Shown in pieces: positions 5,479-5,524 of a stretch of 5,524 nt of DNA. Each line of letters starts with the position of its first letter. Position 1 is the first letter of the stretch. The notes under the pieces are model-generated. The model was not told the origin of the DNA. It made no database searches and worked only from the letters and a program-made list of their open reading frames with translations. Position numbers and translations under genes: made by a program. Source of the DNA: Accumulibacter sp. (GTDB lineage: Bacteria > Pseudomonadota > Gammaproteobacteria > Burkholderiales > Rhodocyclaceae); assembly GCA_031274075.1 (NCBI GenBank), contig JAISQQ010000022.1, positions 1-5,524 on the forward strand, written 5' to 3'.

Positions 5479-5483
5479 GGAGG
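5479..5483 (+). promoter_or_regulatory. Ribosome binding site of the rightmost gene
   Basis: GGAGG is followed by 8 bases and then ATG at 5492, an optimal arrangement. This is the main reason to believe that a gene begins here. Confidence 0.6.
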
Positions 5484-5491
5484 CTTCCACG

Positions 5492-5524
5492 ATGAAATTT
5501 TTCATCCAGGGCTGCCCGGCTCCG
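5492..5524 (+). CDS. Start of an unidentified protein, 3' partial
   Basis: Eleven codons (MKFFIQGCPAP) are visible before the window ends. The ATG has a well-spaced GGAGG upstream and the frame is open. The gene diverges from the secretion operon across the structured intergenic region. Such divergent partners of LapB/HlyD operons are sometimes the exported adhesin or the outer-membrane channel, but the visible residues match no motif I recognise and do not show a hydrophobic signal-peptide core. Function is left open. Confidence 0.55.
   Translation, partial: MKFFIQGCPAP

Larger units (their letters stand above)
5074..5491. other. Gene-free divergent regulatory region
   Basis: About 418 bases lie between the start of the secretion operon (minus strand) and the gene beginning at 5492 (plus strand). 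Short open frames here have no ribosome sites or family resemblance. The region holds the stem-loops, the CRISPR-repeat-like element, a candidate promoter, a palindrome and a heptamer tract listed separately. The part from about 5240 to 5365 is clearly richer in A+T than the flanking genes (for example AAAATTTT at 5353-5360), as expected of a promoter region. I could not find a convincing -35/-10 pair for the plus-strand gene. Confidence 0.7.

Overview
This is a high-GC window with the look of a Proteobacterium, most likely a betaproteobacterium such as the Rhodocyclales. That is an inference from base composition and gene families, since no taxonomic marker is present. There are two gene blocks and a gene edge.

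Positions 1-662 (+ strand) hold a small type II toxin-antitoxin module. A RelE/HigB-like toxin of the phage Gp49-like (DUF891) type lacks its first few codons because of the window edge. An XRE/HigA-like helix-turn-helix antitoxin overlaps its stop codon. Positions 663-827 separate this module from the convergent block. This gap carries a very long hairpin (two 33-base arms, 12-base loop) and a tandem heptamer repeat that runs into the 3' end of the next gene.

Positions 828-5073 (- strand) form one compact operon read from right to left. The order is a LapB/LssB-type type I secretion permease/ATPase, an HlyD-type periplasmic adaptor, and a NarL/LuxR-type regulator whose receiver domain has lost every canonical phosphorylation residue. 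The first two genes overlap by ATGA and the last two are 2 bp apart. The transporter and adaptor would form the inner-membrane part of a type I exporter. The transporter's C39-like domain lacks the catalytic cysteine, as in HlyB/LapB exporters of large RTX-type proteins with C-terminal signals. The outer-membrane TolC-like partner and the substrate are not identifiable in the window.

Positions 5074-5491 are a gene-free, structure-rich intergenic region upstream of both the secretion operon and a divergent + strand gene starting at 5492, of which only 11 codons are visible. It holds a single type I-C-like CRISPR repeat end with a perfect palindrome, a candidate sigma-70 promoter whose -35 box lies inside that repeat, three further stem-loops, a perfect 14-bp palindrome that could be an operator, and a second short heptamer tract related to the one at 814-848. 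The most unusual material in the window is in the two intergenic regions. The genes themselves belong to known families.
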